Shown: positions 12,987 to 23,860, numbered from the stretch's first letter. The stretch: DNA of 52,500 nt from Sporosarcina sp. PTS2304 (GCF_003351785.1 NZ_CP031230.1:2890001-2942500); one strand, 5' to 3'. Notes: generated by a model from the sequence alone, not told the origin. Numbers and translations are program-made.

Positions 12987-13000
12987 GACAAATATTTGTC
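12987..13000. promoter_or_regulatory. 14-bp perfect palindrome upstream of the yabE promoter
   Basis: GACAAATATTTGTC is a perfect palindrome 31 bases upstream of the yabE -35. Its position allows an operator, but no regulator can be named. Confidence 0.4.
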
Positions 13001-13031
13001 ACACACTTTTAATGTTTAGTAGTTTAATGGT

Positions 13032-13060
13032 TTGACAGGTGAAAATAAACGCTATATACT
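13032..13060 (+). promoter_or_regulatory. Sigma-A promoter of yabE
   Basis: Consensus TTGACA (13032-13037), a 17-base spacer and TATACT (13055-13060). The start codon of yabE is 30 bases downstream. Confidence 0.85.
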
Positions 13061-13090
13061 CAGCCGAGTAATGAAAGGGGAAAATTTTTC

Positions 13091-14329
13091 ATGTCACAGA
13101 AGAACACGAAGGGTAAACGCATTGCAGTTTTACTTATTGCATTGGCTTTATTCATCACAACTACGTCACTCGCATTGATTGACGGAAAAAAGAAGAATGT
13201 CACTTTAGATCTTAATGGCAAGCAAATAGAATTACGTACTGCAGCATCAACAGTTGAGGAAGTACTTGCTGCACAGGATGTGGAAGTAAAGCCGCATGAT
13301 CACGTAGAACCAGCAATGACAACACCACTTGAGAATGGGTTAGCTATTCAGTGGGAAGAAGCAAAGAAAGTAGCAGTTGCAGTTGATGGAGACACACAGG
13401 AATTATGGACAACGAAAAAGACTGTTCAAGAAGTATTGAAAGAAGCGGCTATCGAAGTCACTACACATGATGAGGTAGAACCAGCTTTATCAACCGCAGT
13501 TTCAGACAATCAGCCAATTACAGTTGCGAAAGCATTTCAAGTTACTGTCAAAGATGGCGGCAAAGAAAGTAAACATTGGTCAACTTCGACTACTGTCGCT
13601 GACTTTTTAAAGGATCAAAATATCCGTTTGAATAATTTGGATAAAGTAGAAGGCGATTCAAAAGCACAGCTTACATCGTCTAATGCAGTGGTATCTATTG
13701 CACGAGTAGAAAAGGTCACCGATGTTGTGGAAGTACCAGCTGACTTTAAAGTAAAGAGAAAAACAGATCTTACTATGCTTAAAGGTCAAGAAAAAGTTAC
13801 GACTGAAGGTAAAAAAGGTAAAGTACAAGAAAAATTTGTCATCACGAAAAAGAACGGTAAGATTGTTTCACGTGAATTAGTTAGTAAACAAGTCGTTGAA
13901 GAACCAACACATAAAGTAGTAAATGTAGGTGCGAAAGTTGTAGTTGCTAGCGCTGATACAGCTAAATCTACAAATAAAGCACAAACAGCAAAAAGTGCTA
14001 ATGTAGGTGTATCACGAAGCAATGAACCAAGCGGTGGCGGCAAAGAGTTTTACGCTAACGCAAGCGCGTATACTGCTTACTGTACAGGATGTTCTGGAAT
14101 AACGGCTACAGGTGTCAATTTGCGTGCCAATCCAAACATGAAGTTGATAGCGGTAGATCCACGAGTGATTCCACTAGGATCAAAAGTTTGGGTTGAAGGG
14201 TACGGATATGCAATTGCGGGAGATACGGGTGGCGCTATTAAAGGTAACCGTATCGATTTACACATGCCGACAAAAGAGGCAGCTTACCAATTTGGACGCC
14301 GTCAAGTGAAGATCAAAGTCATTAACTAA
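13091..14329 (+). CDS. yabE: Cell-wall protein with ubiquitin-like, G5 and 3D domains (YabE type)
   Basis: A 412-residue exported protein. Residues 1-30 give a basic start and one hydrophobic segment (signal or anchor). Three DUF348 repeats follow (about 38-80, 93-137, 150-195; each with a TVxxxL pattern), then a G5 domain (about 203-278) and, from about 318, a C-terminal 3D domain in which D352, D378 and D388 (VDPRVIPLG, AGDTGGAI, RIDLHM) are the catalytic-type aspartates. The family is related to resuscitation-promoting and MltA-like factors and probably cleaves peptidoglycan. It is transcribed from its own promoter and ends in a terminator. Confidence 0.92.
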   Translation: MSQKNTKGKRIAVLLIALALFITTTSLALIDGKKKNVTLDLNGKQIELRTAASTVEEVLAAQDVEVKPHDHVEPAMTTPLENGLAIQWEEAKKVAVAVDGDTQELWTTKKTVQEVLKEAAIEVTTHDEVEPALSTAVSDNQPITVAKAFQVTVKDGGKESKHWSTSTTVADFLKDQNIRLNNLDKVEGDSKAQLTSSNAVVSIARVEKVTDVVEVPADFKVKRKTDLTMLKGQEKVTTEGKKGKVQEKFVITKKNGKIVSRELVSKQVVEEPTHKVVNVGAKVVVASADTAKSTNKAQTAKSANVGVSRSNEPSGGGKEFYANASAYTAYCTGCSGITATGVNLRANPNMKLIAVDPRVIPLGSKVWVEGYGYAIAGDTGGAIKGNRIDLHMPTKEAAYQFGRRQVKIKVIN

Positions 14330-14338
14330 TCACTATCT

Positions 14339-14376
14339 ACCGGTAAAGAAGGATTATTCTTCTTGCCGGTTTTTTC
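14339..14376 (+). terminator. Terminator after yabE
   Basis: ACCGGTAAAGAAG pairs with CTTCTTGCCGGT (one bulge) and is followed by six T. Confidence 0.88.
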
Positions 14377-14467
14377 TATTTATAGGAGTTGCAAAACAGC
14401 ATGGTTGTGCCTTGTGCAAAAAAACAGTAAAATAGAAAGAATGATGTGTGAAGAAAAGAGGAATCCT

Positions 14468-15920
<1,453 letters not shown>

Positions 15921-15952
15921 TAAAGATAAAAATTTTTTTCATTGTAAAGTGA

Positions 15953-15981
15953 TTGACAAAAGTATAGCTGTACTGTTAAAA
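15953..15981 (+). promoter_or_regulatory. Upstream sigma-A promoter of veg (P1)
   Basis: TTGACA at 15953-15958 with TTAAAA at 15976-15981 (17-base spacer); TAAAAT at 18 bases is an alternative -10. Confidence 0.6.
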
Positions 15982-15993
15982 TAAAAAATTTGG

Positions 15994-16022
15994 TTGACAG
16001 AACTTCTAAAAAATGTTATGCT
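15994..16022 (+). promoter_or_regulatory. Proximal sigma-A promoter of veg (P2)
   Basis: Consensus TTGACA at 15994-15999, a 17-base spacer and TATGCT at 16017-16022. It lies 24 bases before the veg start codon. Two consensus -35 boxes 41 bases apart imply strong transcription, as known for the B. subtilis veg promoter. Confidence 0.85.
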
Positions 16023-16046
16023 AGTATTTAGTGAGGTGTAAGCAAC

Positions 16047-16313
16047 ATGCCAAAAACATTAGCAGACATTAAAAAGTCACTGGATGCCCATTTAGGGAAA
16101 CGTCTCCATTTAAAAGCAAATGGCGGTCGTAAGAAAACGATCGAGCATGCTGGAGTTTTGCGCGATACGTATCGTGCTGTTTTCGTAGTGGAGTTAGACC
16201 AGGATGACAATGCGTTTGAAAGAGTTTCTTACAGCTATGCAGATATTTTAACCGAAGCGGTTGAAATAACAATTCTCGATGGTGCAGACCAAACGGCCTT
16301 TATCATCAAATAA
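16047..16313 (+). CDS. veg: Veg protein
   Basis: An 88-residue basic small protein, closely similar in length and sequence to B. subtilis Veg ([18 protein letters not shown] start, [16 protein letters not shown] near the end). Veg stimulates biofilm gene expression in B. subtilis by an unclear route and has an SH3-like fold. Strong tandem promoters precede it and a terminator follows, so it is a single-gene unit. Confidence 0.96.
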   Translation: MPKTLADIKKSLDAHLGKRLHLKANGGRKKTIEHAGVLRDTYRAVFVVELDQDDNAFERVSYSYADILTEAVEITILDGADQTAFIIK

Positions 16314-16345
16314 TTCATCATGCAATTTTAAATTATTTTCTAGTG

Positions 16346-16376
16346 AATCCGCCCGAGTCTTCCGGCGGATTTTTTG
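16346..16376 (+). terminator. Terminator after veg
   Basis: AATCCGCC pairs with GGCGGATT around a 10-base loop, then a T run. Confidence 0.9.
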
Positions 16377-16415
16377 TTTCTTTCGTTTACGTAGGCTAAT
16401 TTTCAAAGTTCGGCA

Positions 16416-16422
16416 CATACTA
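16416..16422 (+). promoter_or_regulatory. Candidate sigma-G -10 box for sspF
   Basis: CATACTA equals the sigma-G/F type -10 consensus and lies 31 bases before the sspF start. The -35 (GGCTA at 16394-16398) is poor, so only the -10 is supported. Confidence 0.45.
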
Positions 16423-16452
16423 CGGACGTCAGCCGAAAAGGAGGAAACGTCA

Positions 16453-16626
16453 ATGGCAAGAAAAGGTGTTATGTCAGATCAATTAAAAGAAGAAATCGCA
16501 AAAGACCTTGGCTTTTACGACGTTGTGCAAAAAGAAGGTTGGGGCGGTATTCGTTCACGTGATGCAGGAAATATGGTAAAACGTGCAATTGAAATGGCAA
16601 GCAAGCAGATGGAAGAGAAGAAGTAA
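16453..16626 (+). CDS. sspF: Small acid-soluble spore protein, SspF type
   Basis: A 57-residue alpha/beta-type SASP-like protein. [19 protein letters not shown] and [17 protein letters not shown] match SspF. It coats DNA or has a related role in the forespore. I chose the ATG at 16453, with AAAGGAGGAAA ten bases before; the open frame continues upstream through the veg terminator and is not coding there. Its presence shows that the organism can form spores. Confidence 0.94.
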   Translation: MARKGVMSDQLKEEIAKDLGFYDVVQKEGWGGIRSRDAGNMVKRAIEMASKQMEEKK

Positions 16627-16666
16627 TTCATCATTGTCCAGACAATCCAATATAGGCTGACAGAGT

Positions 16667-16706
16667 GAACTGCAAAAGCGAAAATGCTTTGCAGTTCTTT
16701 TTTTTA
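16667..16706 (+). terminator. Terminator after sspF
   Basis: GAACTGCAAA pairs with TTTGCAGTTC and is followed by eight T. Confidence 0.92.
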
Positions 16707-16783
16707 TTTATTCTTCCTCTGTTCTACCCATTGTGTGGTAATATAATGAGCAAGAACATGCTGTGGGGGAGGGAGCTTTTATC

Positions 16784-17650
16784 ATGATTTACGAAAAGGC
16801 ACCTGCAAAAATTAATTTAACATTAGACGTGCTAAACAAACGGCAAGATGGCTATCATGAAGTCGAAATGATCATGACGACTGTAGACTTGGCAGATCGC
16901 ATTTGGCTTCGACCGACTACTGATCGCGCGATAACAATCAAGTCCTCGCATCGCTTTGTGCCGAATGATCGAAAAAATCTGGCTTACCAAGCAGCTGATT
17001 TGCTTAGGAAGCGTTATCGACTAAAACATGGCGTGGAAATAACACTTGATAAGAATATTCCTATTGCTGCAGGTCTTGCAGGAGGAAGTTCAGATGCAGC
17101 TGCTACATTACGTGGGTTGAATCGTTTATGGGATCTAGGCTTGTCGCTAGATGAACTAGCCGTACTAGGAGCAGAGATTGGTTCGGATGTCTCCTTTTGT
17201 GTGTATGGCGGTACAGCTATTGCACGCGGACGAGGAGAGAACATTACGCATTTACCATCACCGCCAAATTGTTGGGTTATATTGGCCAAACCGTCTATCG
17301 GTGTTTCGACAGGAAATATTTATGGACAACTCAATTTGCAAACCATTGAACATCCACAGACCGAGGCGATGATAGAAGCCTTAGAAGAAGGTAATTACGA
17401 AAAGATGTGTGCATCGTTAGGAAATGTTTTGGAGCCGGTTACGATGAGTTTACATTCAGAAGTCGTTATGCTGAAAGAACAAATGGAACGTTTTGGCGCT
17501 GATGCGGTATTGATGAGCGGTAGTGGACCCACTGTTTTCGGCTTAGTTCGTCATGAATCACGGGTGCCTAGAATAGTCAATGCTCTTAAAGGTTTTTGTC
17601 AGGATGTACATGCTGTACGTACGCTAGGAGAACGTATTCTAGTTGATTAA
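16784..17650 (+). CDS. ispE: 4-diphosphocytidyl-2-C-methyl-D-erythritol kinase
   Basis: A 288-residue GHMP kinase of the MEP isoprenoid pathway. [13 protein letters not shown] opens the protein, the ATP-binding motif is [14 protein letters not shown] near residues 93-106, and [10 protein letters not shown] lies near 250. The ATG at 16784 gives the family length (289 in B. subtilis); an in-frame GTG at 16763 lies within the ribosome site GGGGGAGGGAG and is less likely. It stands before purR as in Bacillus. Confidence 0.96.
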   Translation: MIYEKAPAKINLTLDVLNKRQDGYHEVEMIMTTVDLADRIWLRPTTDRAITIKSSHRFVPNDRKNLAYQAADLLRKRYRLKHGVEITLDKNIPIAAGLAGGSSDAAATLRGLNRLWDLGLSLDELAVLGAEIGSDVSFCVYGGTAIARGRGENITHLPSPPNCWVILAKPSIGVSTGNIYGQLNLQTIEHPQTEAMIEALEEGNYEKMCASLGNVLEPVTMSLHSEVVMLKEQMERFGADAVLMSGSGPTVFGLVRHESRVPRIVNALKGFCQDVHAVRTLGERILVD

Positions 17651-17706
17651 TACCGTACAATTATGCTAATGTACTTATAAATCATTCGGATTTAGGAGTC
17701 GGTATT

Positions 17707-18549
17707 ATGAAGTGGAAAAGAAGTGAAAGGCTAGTCGACATGACACGCCATTTACTAGAGAATCCGCACACTCTCATTTCTTTAACGTTTTTCTCTAACA
17801 GGTATGCTGCCGCTAAATCCTCGATTAGTGAAGACCTCGGTATTTTAAAGGAAACTTTTGAAGAGAGCGGTACAGGAAGGTTAATAACTATATCTGGGGC
17901 AGCTGGTGGCATTAAATATATTCCGATAGCTAGTCGGGAAGAAGTGAATGACATTATTCATTCCTTAATGGATGAGTTGAGAAATTCCGATCGTCTGTTA
18001 CCGGGCGGTTACTTGTATATGACTGATTTGTTGGGAAATCCAAAGTTTCTCGATCGAATCGGCAAAGTCATTGCGACTGCATTTTTTGATGCAGAAATCG
18101 ACGCTATTATGACAGTCGCAACAAAAGGTATTCCGATAGCCCATGCAATTGCGCGTCATCTAAATGTACCTGTAGTAGTAGTGCGCCGGGATAGTAAAGT
18201 GACAGAAGGCTCCACGGTCAGTATTAACTACGTCTCGGGTTCAGCTCGGAGAATCCAAACAATGGTTCTTTCAAAAAGAAGCATGCAAAGTGGACAGAGA
18301 GTACTGTTAACTGACGACTTTATGAAAGTCGGCGGCACGATGCTAGGGATGAAGAGTCTGCTGGAAGAGTTTAATTGTGAGCTTGCCGGTGTAGCGGTGC
18401 TAGTTGAAGCTGAACATTTAGAAGAAGTTCTAGTAGATGATTATCTTTCGTTAGTCAAATTGCACGCAGTGGATGAGAAACATAGAAAAATCGAGTTAGA
18501 AGAAGGTAACTACTTTACGAGAGGTGGAAATGATATATGGAATACGTAA
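17707..18549 (+). CDS. purR: Purine operon repressor PurR
   Basis: A 280-residue repressor with an N-terminal winged helix (about 1-75) and a phosphoribosyltransferase-like domain. The PRPP motif LLTDDFMKVGGT is near residue 200. In Bacillus PurR binds PurBoxes and is released by PRPP. RidA follows with a 13-base overlap. Confidence 0.96.
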   Translation: MKWKRSERLVDMTRHLLENPHTLISLTFFSNRYAAAKSSISEDLGILKETFEESGTGRLITISGAAGGIKYIPIASREEVNDIIHSLMDELRNSDRLLPGGYLYMTDLLGNPKFLDRIGKVIATAFFDAEIDAIMTVATKGIPIAHAIARHLNVPVVVVRRDSKVTEGSTVSINYVSGSARRIQTMVLSKRSMQSGQRVLLTDDFMKVGGTMLGMKSLLEEFNCELAGVAVLVEAEHLEEVLVDDYLSLVKLHAVDEKHRKIELEEGNYFTRGGNDIWNT

Positions 18550-18914
18550 AAACAGATCAAGCGCCACAAGCAATTGGGCCTTATTCGCAGGCAGTAAAAG
18601 TGAACGGAATCGTTTATACATCCGGGCAAATTCCGTTGTCTGCTGCAGGTGAAGTAGTAGCTGGCGGGATTGAAGAGCAAACCAACCAAGTGCTTCATAA
18701 CCTTCGTAACGTGCTAGAAGAAGCGGGTTCTAGTATGCAACAAGTAATTAAGACTACTGTATTCATTCAAGACATGAATGAATTTGCAGCATTAAATGCG
18801 ATCTATGAAAAACACTTCGGTGATCATAAACCATCACGTTCTACAGTCGAGGTAGCAAGACTTCCAAAAGATGTACGTGTAGAAATTGAAGCAATGGCGA
18901 TTTGTGAATCATAA
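18537..18914 (+). CDS. ridA: 2-iminobutanoate/2-iminopropanoate deaminase (RidA)
   Basis: A 125-residue RidA/YjgF protein that hydrolyses reactive enamines and imines from PLP enzymes. AIGPYSQAVKVNGIVYTSGQIP near the start and the arginine in DVRVEIEAMA (near 114-123) form the active site. The ATG lies inside the end of purR after GAGAGGTGG. A terminator follows. Confidence 0.95.
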   Translation: MEYVKTDQAPQAIGPYSQAVKVNGIVYTSGQIPLSAAGEVVAGGIEEQTNQVLHNLRNVLEEAGSSMQQVIKTTVFIQDMNEFAALNAIYEKHFGDHKPSRSTVEVARLPKDVRVEIEAMAICES

Positions 18915-18927
18915 TATCTACTAACTA

Positions 18928-18972
18928 TAAGCTCCATAGTGTCGTACTAGACAATATGGAGCTTATTTTTTT
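18928..18972 (+). terminator. Terminator after ridA
   Basis: TAAGCTCCATA pairs with TATGGAGCTTA and is followed by seven T. Confidence 0.92.
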
Positions 18973-19121
18973 GGGATGAAAATAATTATAAGTACACATA
19001 TAGTCTAAAAGTTTGAATTCTATTCAAATTATATACATAAATTTAAAAATTCACAAAAATTCTATTTTAATTACAAAGCAAAGATAGTATCATAGAATCA
19101 TCACGTGTATTCTAGTTTTGT

Positions 19122-19149
19122 AAAGGGGATTTATCAAAGAACCTAGAAT
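19122..19149 (+). promoter_or_regulatory. Candidate sigma-H promoter of spoVG
   Basis: AAAGGGGATTT (19122-19132) resembles the sigma-H -35 AGGATTT and GAAT (19146-19149) the -10, 13 bases apart (spoVG of B. subtilis has 14). About 100 very AT-rich bases lie upstream (18975-19080); in B. subtilis such a tract binds AbrB, and abrB is in this window. Confidence 0.5.
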
Positions 19150-19189
19150 AAGTACATCGTGAACAATTGACAACAGGGGAGTGGAGAAA

Positions 19190-19477
19190 ATGGAGATCAC
19201 AGATGTAAGATTACGCAAGGTTGACACAGAGGGCAGAATGAGAGCGATTGCTTCTATTACGCTGAACAATCAGTTTGTCATCCATGATATCCGAGTCATC
19301 GAGGGGAATGACGGATTATTTGTAGCTATGCCAAGCAAACGAACGCCAGATGGAGAATTCCGCGATGTCGCGCATCCTATTAATTCAGATGCGAGAACAA
19401 AAGTTCAAGAATCAATTTTAGCTGCCTATCATCAAGTAGGTGAAACACAAGGGGTACTTGAAGAAGCAGCGTTATAA
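19190..19477 (+). CDS. spoVG: SpoVG regulator
   Basis: A 95-residue Spo[13 protein letters not shown], the invariant [16 protein letters not shown] block (near residues 47-62) and HPINSDAR identify it. SpoVG is a small nucleic-acid-binding regulator, needed for cortex formation and for control of septation. I chose ATG 19190; a GTG nine bases upstream lies within the GGGGAGTGGAG ribosome site. Terminator after it. Confidence 0.96.
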   Translation: MEITDVRLRKVDTEGRMRAIASITLNNQFVIHDIRVIEGNDGLFVAMPSKRTPDGEFRDVAHPINSDARTKVQESILAAYHQVGETQGVLEEAAL

Positions 19478-19515
19478 ATGAATATATGATGAGAAAGCGT
19501 TTTCATATGTCGTAT

Positions 19516-19560
19516 CAATCAAAAGGCCATCTATTCGAGTAGATGGCCTTTTGATTAGTT
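19516..19560 (+). terminator. Terminator after spoVG
   Basis: The stem AATCAAAAGGCCATCT with AGATGGCCTTTTGATT is perfect over 16 bp with an 8-base loop. The T run is inside the stem, so it could work in both directions. Confidence 0.85.
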
Positions 19561-19688
19561 TTAAATTTATAAGAAGGGGTAAACCGGAAATACTCCTGTT
19601 AGTGAAAAAGCAGTGTACTCATTGGCTTGCACGAACAAAAAGATTAATAATCATAAAATAAAGCCATGCAATTGTCAAGAGAGTATAC

Positions 19689-19717
19689 TTGAAAAAAACT
19701 GTCATTTCCGATATAGT
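19689..19717 (+). promoter_or_regulatory. Sigma-A promoter of glmU
   Basis: TTGAAA (19689-19694), 17-base spacer, TATAGT (19712-19717); 30 bases before the glmU start. Confidence 0.75.
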
Positions 19718-19747
19718 CAATTATGAATTAAGGATGGAGGCTGGCAA

Positions 19748-21106
19748 ATGACAAACACGTATGCTATCGTCCTAGCCGCAGGGCAAGGGACTCGGATGAA
19801 GTCTAATTTATATAAAGTTCTTCACCCAGTCTGCGGCAAACCGATGGTAGAGCATGTGATCGATCATATTCGTGATTTAGATGCTAGTCGCGTCGTCACT
19901 ATTGTCGGTCATGGTGCAGAGATGGTTGAGAAAACATTAGGTCGCAAAAGCGAATATGCGTTGCAATCAGAACAACTGGGGACGGCGCATGCGGTGTTGC
20001 AGGCAGAAACTGTACTTGGCGATTTGGACGGTACTACATTAGTCGTTTGCGGTGATACCCCGTTGATCAGTAGTGAGACGATGAAAGCACTGCTTACACA
20101 TCACCATGAAACCAAAGCAAAAGCTACAATACTTACTGCAATTGCAGATGATCCGACAGGGTATGGTCGAATCATTCGTGCAGAGAATGGTGACGTTATT
20201 AAAAACGTCGAACATAAAGATACAACTGACGAAGAACGTAGTGTGAAAGAGATTAACACAGGGACGTATTGCTTTGATAACCGTGTGCTGTTCGATACGT
20301 TAAAAAAAGTTAACAATGAAAATGCGCAAGGTGAATACTATCTGCCGGATGTATTAGGTATTTTAAAATCTGAAGGTGAACGTATTTCCGCCTATACGAC
20401 TGTTAATTTCCACGAAACTCTCGGAGTGAACGACCGCGTGGCGTTAGCGCAGGCAGAGAAAAGTATGCGCCTTTTACTAGCTGAAAAACATATGCGTAAC
20501 GGCGTAACTATTATTGCGCCAGAGCAAACAGTCATTAGTGCTGATGCAAAAATCGGTCGCGATACGATTCTGCAACCGGGTGTACTCATTGAAGGTGCAA
20601 CGACGATCGGATCGAATTGTGTGATTGGTCCGAACAGTCATATTCAGAATAGCTCAATCGGTAACTATAGCACGATTCATTCATCAGTGGTGCGAGATAG
20701 CCAAGTTGGAAATGAGACAGCCGTTGGTCCATTTGCACACTTACGCCCCGACTCTCAATTAGGCAATCACGTCAAAGTCGGTAACTTTGTCGAAGTAAAG
20801 AAATCGCAGCTTGGCGATGACAGTAAAGTATCCCACCTAAGTTATATTGGCGATACGGAAATTGGTCAGAATGTGAATATTGGTTGCGGTACGATTACTG
20901 TCAACTATGACGGCAAAAATAAACATAAGACTGAAATTCAAGACAATGCTTTTGTTGGTTGCAATGCCAACTTAGTAGCGCCGGTGACAGTGGGGAAAAA
21001 CGCGATTGTAGCGGCTGGATCCACTATTACAAAAAATGTGCCGGAAAATTCACTTGCAATTGCACGCGTTCGGCAAGAGAATAAAGAAGGATACGTAAAA
21101 AACTAA
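19748..21106 (+). CDS. glmU: Bifunctional GlcNAc-1-P uridyltransferase / GlcN-1-P acetyltransferase
   Basis: A 452-residue enzyme that makes UDP-GlcNAc for cell wall. The N-terminal nucleotidyltransferase has [11 protein letters not shown] at 9-19; the C-terminal half (from about 250) is a left-handed beta-helix of hexapeptide repeats with acetyltransferase residues near [17 protein letters not shown]. It has its own promoter and is followed 27 bases later by prs. Confidence 0.97.
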   Translation: MTNTYAIVLAAGQGTRMKSNLYKVLHPVCGKPMVEHVIDHIRDLDASRVVTIVGHGAEMVEKTLGRKSEYALQSEQLGTAHAVLQAETVLGDLDGTTLVVCGDTPLISSETMKALLTHHHETKAKATILTAIADDPTGYGRIIRAENGDVIKNVEHKDTTDEERSVKEINTGTYCFDNRVLFDTLKKVNNENAQGEYYLPDVLGILKSEGERISAYTTVNFHETLGVNDRVALAQAEKSMRLLLAEKHMRNGVTIIAPEQTVISADAKIGRDTILQPGVLIEGATTIGSNCVIGPNSHIQNSSIGNYSTIHSSVVRDSQVGNETAVGPFAHLRPDSQLGNHVKVGNFVEVKKSQLGDDSKVSHLSYIGDTEIGQNVNIGCGTITVNYDGKNKHKTEIQDNAFVGCNANLVAPVTVGKNAIVAAGSTITKNVPENSLAIARVRQENKEGYVKN

Positions 21107-21133
21107 TCTTACCCAACTAACAGGAGGGCCATC

Positions 21134-22093
21134 ATGGCAAATCATTATCCAAACGAAAAACTGAAAATATTTTCTCTAACTGCAAACGAACCCCTTGCAC
21201 AAGAAGTAGCAGATCACGTCGGGCTTCCGCTCGGCAAATGCTCAGTCAAACGTTTTAGTGACGGAGAAATCCAAATCAATATCGATGAAAGTATTCGTGG
21301 CTGTGAAGTATTTGTTATTCAATCCACTTCTAATCCGGTCAACGACAACTTGATGGAGCTTCTCATTATGCTAGATGCCTTGATGCGTGCTTCTGCGCGT
21401 ACAATCAATGTGGTATTACCTTACTATGGCTATGCACGACAAGATCGTAAAGCGAGTTCACGTGAACCAATCACAGCTAAATTAGTGGCAAACTTACTAG
21501 AAACAGCAGGTGCGGATCGTGTGATTGCGGTAGATTTGCATGCGCCACAGATTCAAGGATTCTTTGATATTCCAATCGATCACTTGATTGCCGAGCCAAT
21601 CTTGACTGAATACTTCCAAAGTGAAGGTTTAGTAGGGGATGATTTAGTCATCGTCTCACCTGATCATGGTGGCGTTACACGGGCTCGTAAAATGGCGGAT
21701 CGTATGAAAGCACCGATTGCGATTATTGATAAACGTCGTCCACGTCCGAACGTAGCAGAAGTAATGAATATTGTTGGAAATGTAGAAGGTAAAACAGCAA
21801 TTCTGATCGATGATATCATCGATACAGCAGGTACGATTACAATCGCTGCAAGCGCCTTGATTGAAAGTGGAGCAAAAGAAGTGTATGCTTGCTGTTCACA
21901 TCCGGTATTATCTGGTCCTGCCATCGAGCGGATCAATAATTCTCAGATTAAGCAATTAGTCATCACGAATTCAATCGAATTACCGGACACGAAACAATCT
22001 CCAAAGATCAAACAACTATCGATTGCGCCGCTATTGGCATCAGCAATCATCCGTGTGTTTGAGAAGAAGTCTGTAAGTACATTATTTGAATGA
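21134..22093 (+). CDS. prs: Ribose-phosphate pyrophosphokinase
   Basis: A 319-residue class I PRPP synthetase. [16 protein letters not shown] near residue 42, the catalytic flexible loop [17 protein letters not shown] near 98, the metal/ATP site [12 protein letters not shown] near 134 and the PRPP loop DDIIDTAGT from 226 are intact. PRPP feeds purine, pyrimidine, histidine and tryptophan synthesis and is the effector of PurR encoded nearby. Likely co-transcribed with glmU. Confidence 0.97.
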   Translation: MANHYPNEKLKIFSLTANEPLAQEVADHVGLPLGKCSVKRFSDGEIQINIDESIRGCEVFVIQSTSNPVNDNLMELLIMLDALMRASARTINVVLPYYGYARQDRKASSREPITAKLVANLLETAGADRVIAVDLHAPQIQGFFDIPIDHLIAEPILTEYFQSEGLVGDDLVIVSPDHGGVTRARKMADRMKAPIAIIDKRRPRPNVAEVMNIVGNVEGKTAILIDDIIDTAGTITIAASALIESGAKEVYACCSHPVLSGPAIERINNSQIKQLVITNSIELPDTKQSPKIKQLSIAPLLASAIIRVFEKKSVSTLFE

Positions 22094-22191
22094 TGCAAAG
22101 ATATGATTGATGACAAGTTACCTGATGTCGTCTGGTATTGAATGTTTCAAGAGGTAGAAAAAACTTTTTTAAAGGAAAGGTGACTATACAA

Positions 22192-22818
22192 ATGAGCACA
22201 ATGCAGTCGAACTTAAGAGAAACTAACAAAACAACATTAGCACAATTACGAAATGACGGATGGATTCCTTCCGTAGTCTATGGCTACAAAACAGAGAGTA
22301 CACCAATTTCAGTAAAAGAGCGTGACTTAATCGATACGCTTCGTGAAACAGGAAGAAACGGTGTAATTAAGTTGAACGTAGACGGCAAAGATGTAAATGT
22401 CGTGTTGAGCGATTATCAATCAGATGTTTTAAAAGGCAATATTACACATGCTGATTTCTTGGCGATTAACATGACGGAAGAACTTGAAGTAGAAGTCGTC
22501 ATTAATCTAGTCGGTCAATCACCAGGTGAAAAGGAAGGCGGAATCGTTCAACAACCAATTCGTGAAGTAACGATCCGAGTCAAGCCTTCAGATATTCCAG
22601 AGTCCATTGATTTGGATGTCTCAGAACTGCAGATCGGTGATACACTTCTTGTAAGTGATATTCGCACGAAGGCAGCTTATGAAATCTTGAATGATGATGA
22701 AGATACACTTGTACTTGTATCTGCTCCTCGTACAGAAGCAGAGATGGAAGCGTTGGATGAGACGGCTGACGGAGATGCAGAGCCTGAAGTGATCGGCGAA
22801 GACAAAGAAGCAGAATAA
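22192..22818 (+). CDS. ctc: Ribosomal protein L25, CTC/TL5 form
   Basis: A 208-residue protein: an N-terminal L25 domain that binds 5S rRNA (about 1-90), a C-terminal TL5 beta domain (about 95-185) and an acidic tail. In B. subtilis ctc is induced by general stress through sigma-B; I see no clear sigma-B promoter here. I chose ATG 22192 with AAAGGAAAGGTG before it. The frame is open upstream to 22138 but without family similarity. Confidence 0.94.
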   Translation: MSTMQSNLRETNKTTLAQLRNDGWIPSVVYGYKTESTPISVKERDLIDTLRETGRNGVIKLNVDGKDVNVVLSDYQSDVLKGNITHADFLAINMTEELEVEVVINLVGQSPGEKEGGIVQQPIREVTIRVKPSDIPESIDLDVSELQIGDTLLVSDIRTKAAYEILNDDEDTLVLVSAPRTEAEMEALDETADGDAEPEVIGEDKEAE

Positions 22819-22828
22819 ATAGGGAAAT

Positions 22829-22860
22829 GGGCGCACGAGTTTGTAACGTGCGCTCCTTTT
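22829..22860 (+). terminator. Hairpin after ctc
   Basis: GGCGCACG pairs with CGTGCGCT (end G-T) and is followed by CCTTTTC. The T run is short, so termination may be partial and pth may be read through. Confidence 0.6.
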
Positions 22861-22899
22861 CTATGTATATATAGTTTGTTAAGAAAAGGAAGAGAAGAA

Positions 22900-23466
22900 A
22901 TGAAATTACTGATCGGACTTGGCAATCCAGGAAAAGCTTATGAAAAAACACGTCATAATATCGGTTTTCAAGTAATTGACGAATTAGCTAAGCGCTGGCA
23001 GGCTCCAGCATTTCAAAAGAAATTTAATGGAGAATACACGACGGTTCATACAGCGGGTAGTAAAGTGATTTTAGTGAAACCGATGACGTATATGAACTTG
23101 TCTGGTGAATGTATACGCCCGTTAGCGGATTATTACGAAATTGACGACGATGAGTTAGTCGTTTTATATGATGATCTCGATTTACCTGCGGGAAAGATTC
23201 GACTTCGCCAAAAAGGCAGTGCGGGTGGCCACAATGGAATGAAGTCGCTGATTGCACATTTAGGAACGTCTGAGTTTAATCGAATCAGAATGGGAATTGA
23301 TCGACCGACAGGCGGTATGAAAGTCGCTGACTACGTATTGTCCCCTTTTAGCAAAGAGGAGCAGTCATTGATTGAAGAAGCTGTACAAAAAAGTGCGGAT
23401 GCCTGTGAAGAGTGGATAAAGAATCCCTCATTCCTTGAAGTGATGAATAAGTTTAACGGTTCGTAA
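22900..23466 (+). CDS. pth: Peptidyl-tRNA hydrolase
   Basis: A 188-residue Pth (called spoVC in Bacillus) that recycles peptidyl-t[19 protein letters not shown] with N9 and H19, [17 protein letters not shown] and [11 protein letters not shown] (near 107-117) are the active-site blocks. I chose ATG 22900 with GGAAGAG upstream; length equals that of B. subtilis Pth. Confidence 0.97.
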   Translation: MKLLIGLGNPGKAYEKTRHNIGFQVIDELAKRWQAPAFQKKFNGEYTTVHTAGSKVILVKPMTYMNLSGECIRPLADYYEIDDDELVVLYDDLDLPAGKIRLRQKGSAGGHNGMKSLIAHLGTSEFNRIRMGIDRPTGGMKVADYVLSPFSKEEQSLIEEAVQKSADACEEWIKNPSFLEVMNKFNGS

Positions 23467-23519
23467 GCATAATTTCGCGGTACTTTGCCTATACTTTCAT
23501 AAAAGGAAGGTGAGGACGC

Positions 23520-23744
23520 GTGATCCGCTATTCTTGCAGTCACTGTGATTCGGAAATCGGTTCTATTCCATTAGACGCGGCAGAAGTTGTTATTCGTCAA
23601 ATAAAAGCATTGGATGAAGGGGAAAATACATCTTTTCTAACGATTAATGAGCATGGAGCATATATACAATGTATTTGTGAGCATTGTGAACAATCATTGA
23701 AGACCTTCCCCGATTACTATACATTAAAGAAATGGTTACAATAG
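23520..23744 (+). CDS. fin: Anti-sigma-F factor Fin
   Basis: A 74-residue small zinc-ribbon protein. C6/C9 (CSHC) and C53/C56 (CEHC) are the zinc ligands. By position (pth-fin-mfd) and form it is Fin (YabK), which helps switch sigma-F to sigma-G in the forespore. The start is GTG at 23520 after GGAAGGTGAGG. A small terminator follows. Confidence 0.88.
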   Translation: MIRYSCSHCDSEIGSIPLDAAEVVIRQIKALDEGENTSFLTINEHGAYIQCICEHCEQSLKTFPDYYTLKKWLQ

Positions 23745-23752
23745 CAATAGAT

Positions 23753-23780
23753 GCTTTGGTGCATATAGCCAAAGCTTTTT
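23753..23780 (+). terminator. Terminator after fin
   Basis: GCTTTGG pairs with CCAAAGC around an 8-base loop, then five T. Confidence 0.8.
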
Positions 23781-23860
23781 GTGCATATTAAATAAGTGGT
23801 AAATAAAATTGCTAGAGTGAGTAGCTACGCAATAATTGATATATAGAGAGGATTAGTCGA

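Noticed and set aside
16279..16452. N-terminal extension of sspF to 16279
   Set aside because: It would run through the veg stop region and terminator; the SASP family starts at the ATG at 16453 with an ideal ribosome site.
22100..22191. Sigma-B promoter for ctc
   Set aside because: A GTTT occurs near 22144 but no GGGTAT-type -10 follows at the right distance.
22580..22951. Antisense frames over the end of ctc and start of pth
   Set aside because: Mirror frames of a real coding region; several overlap each other and cover the ctc hairpin.
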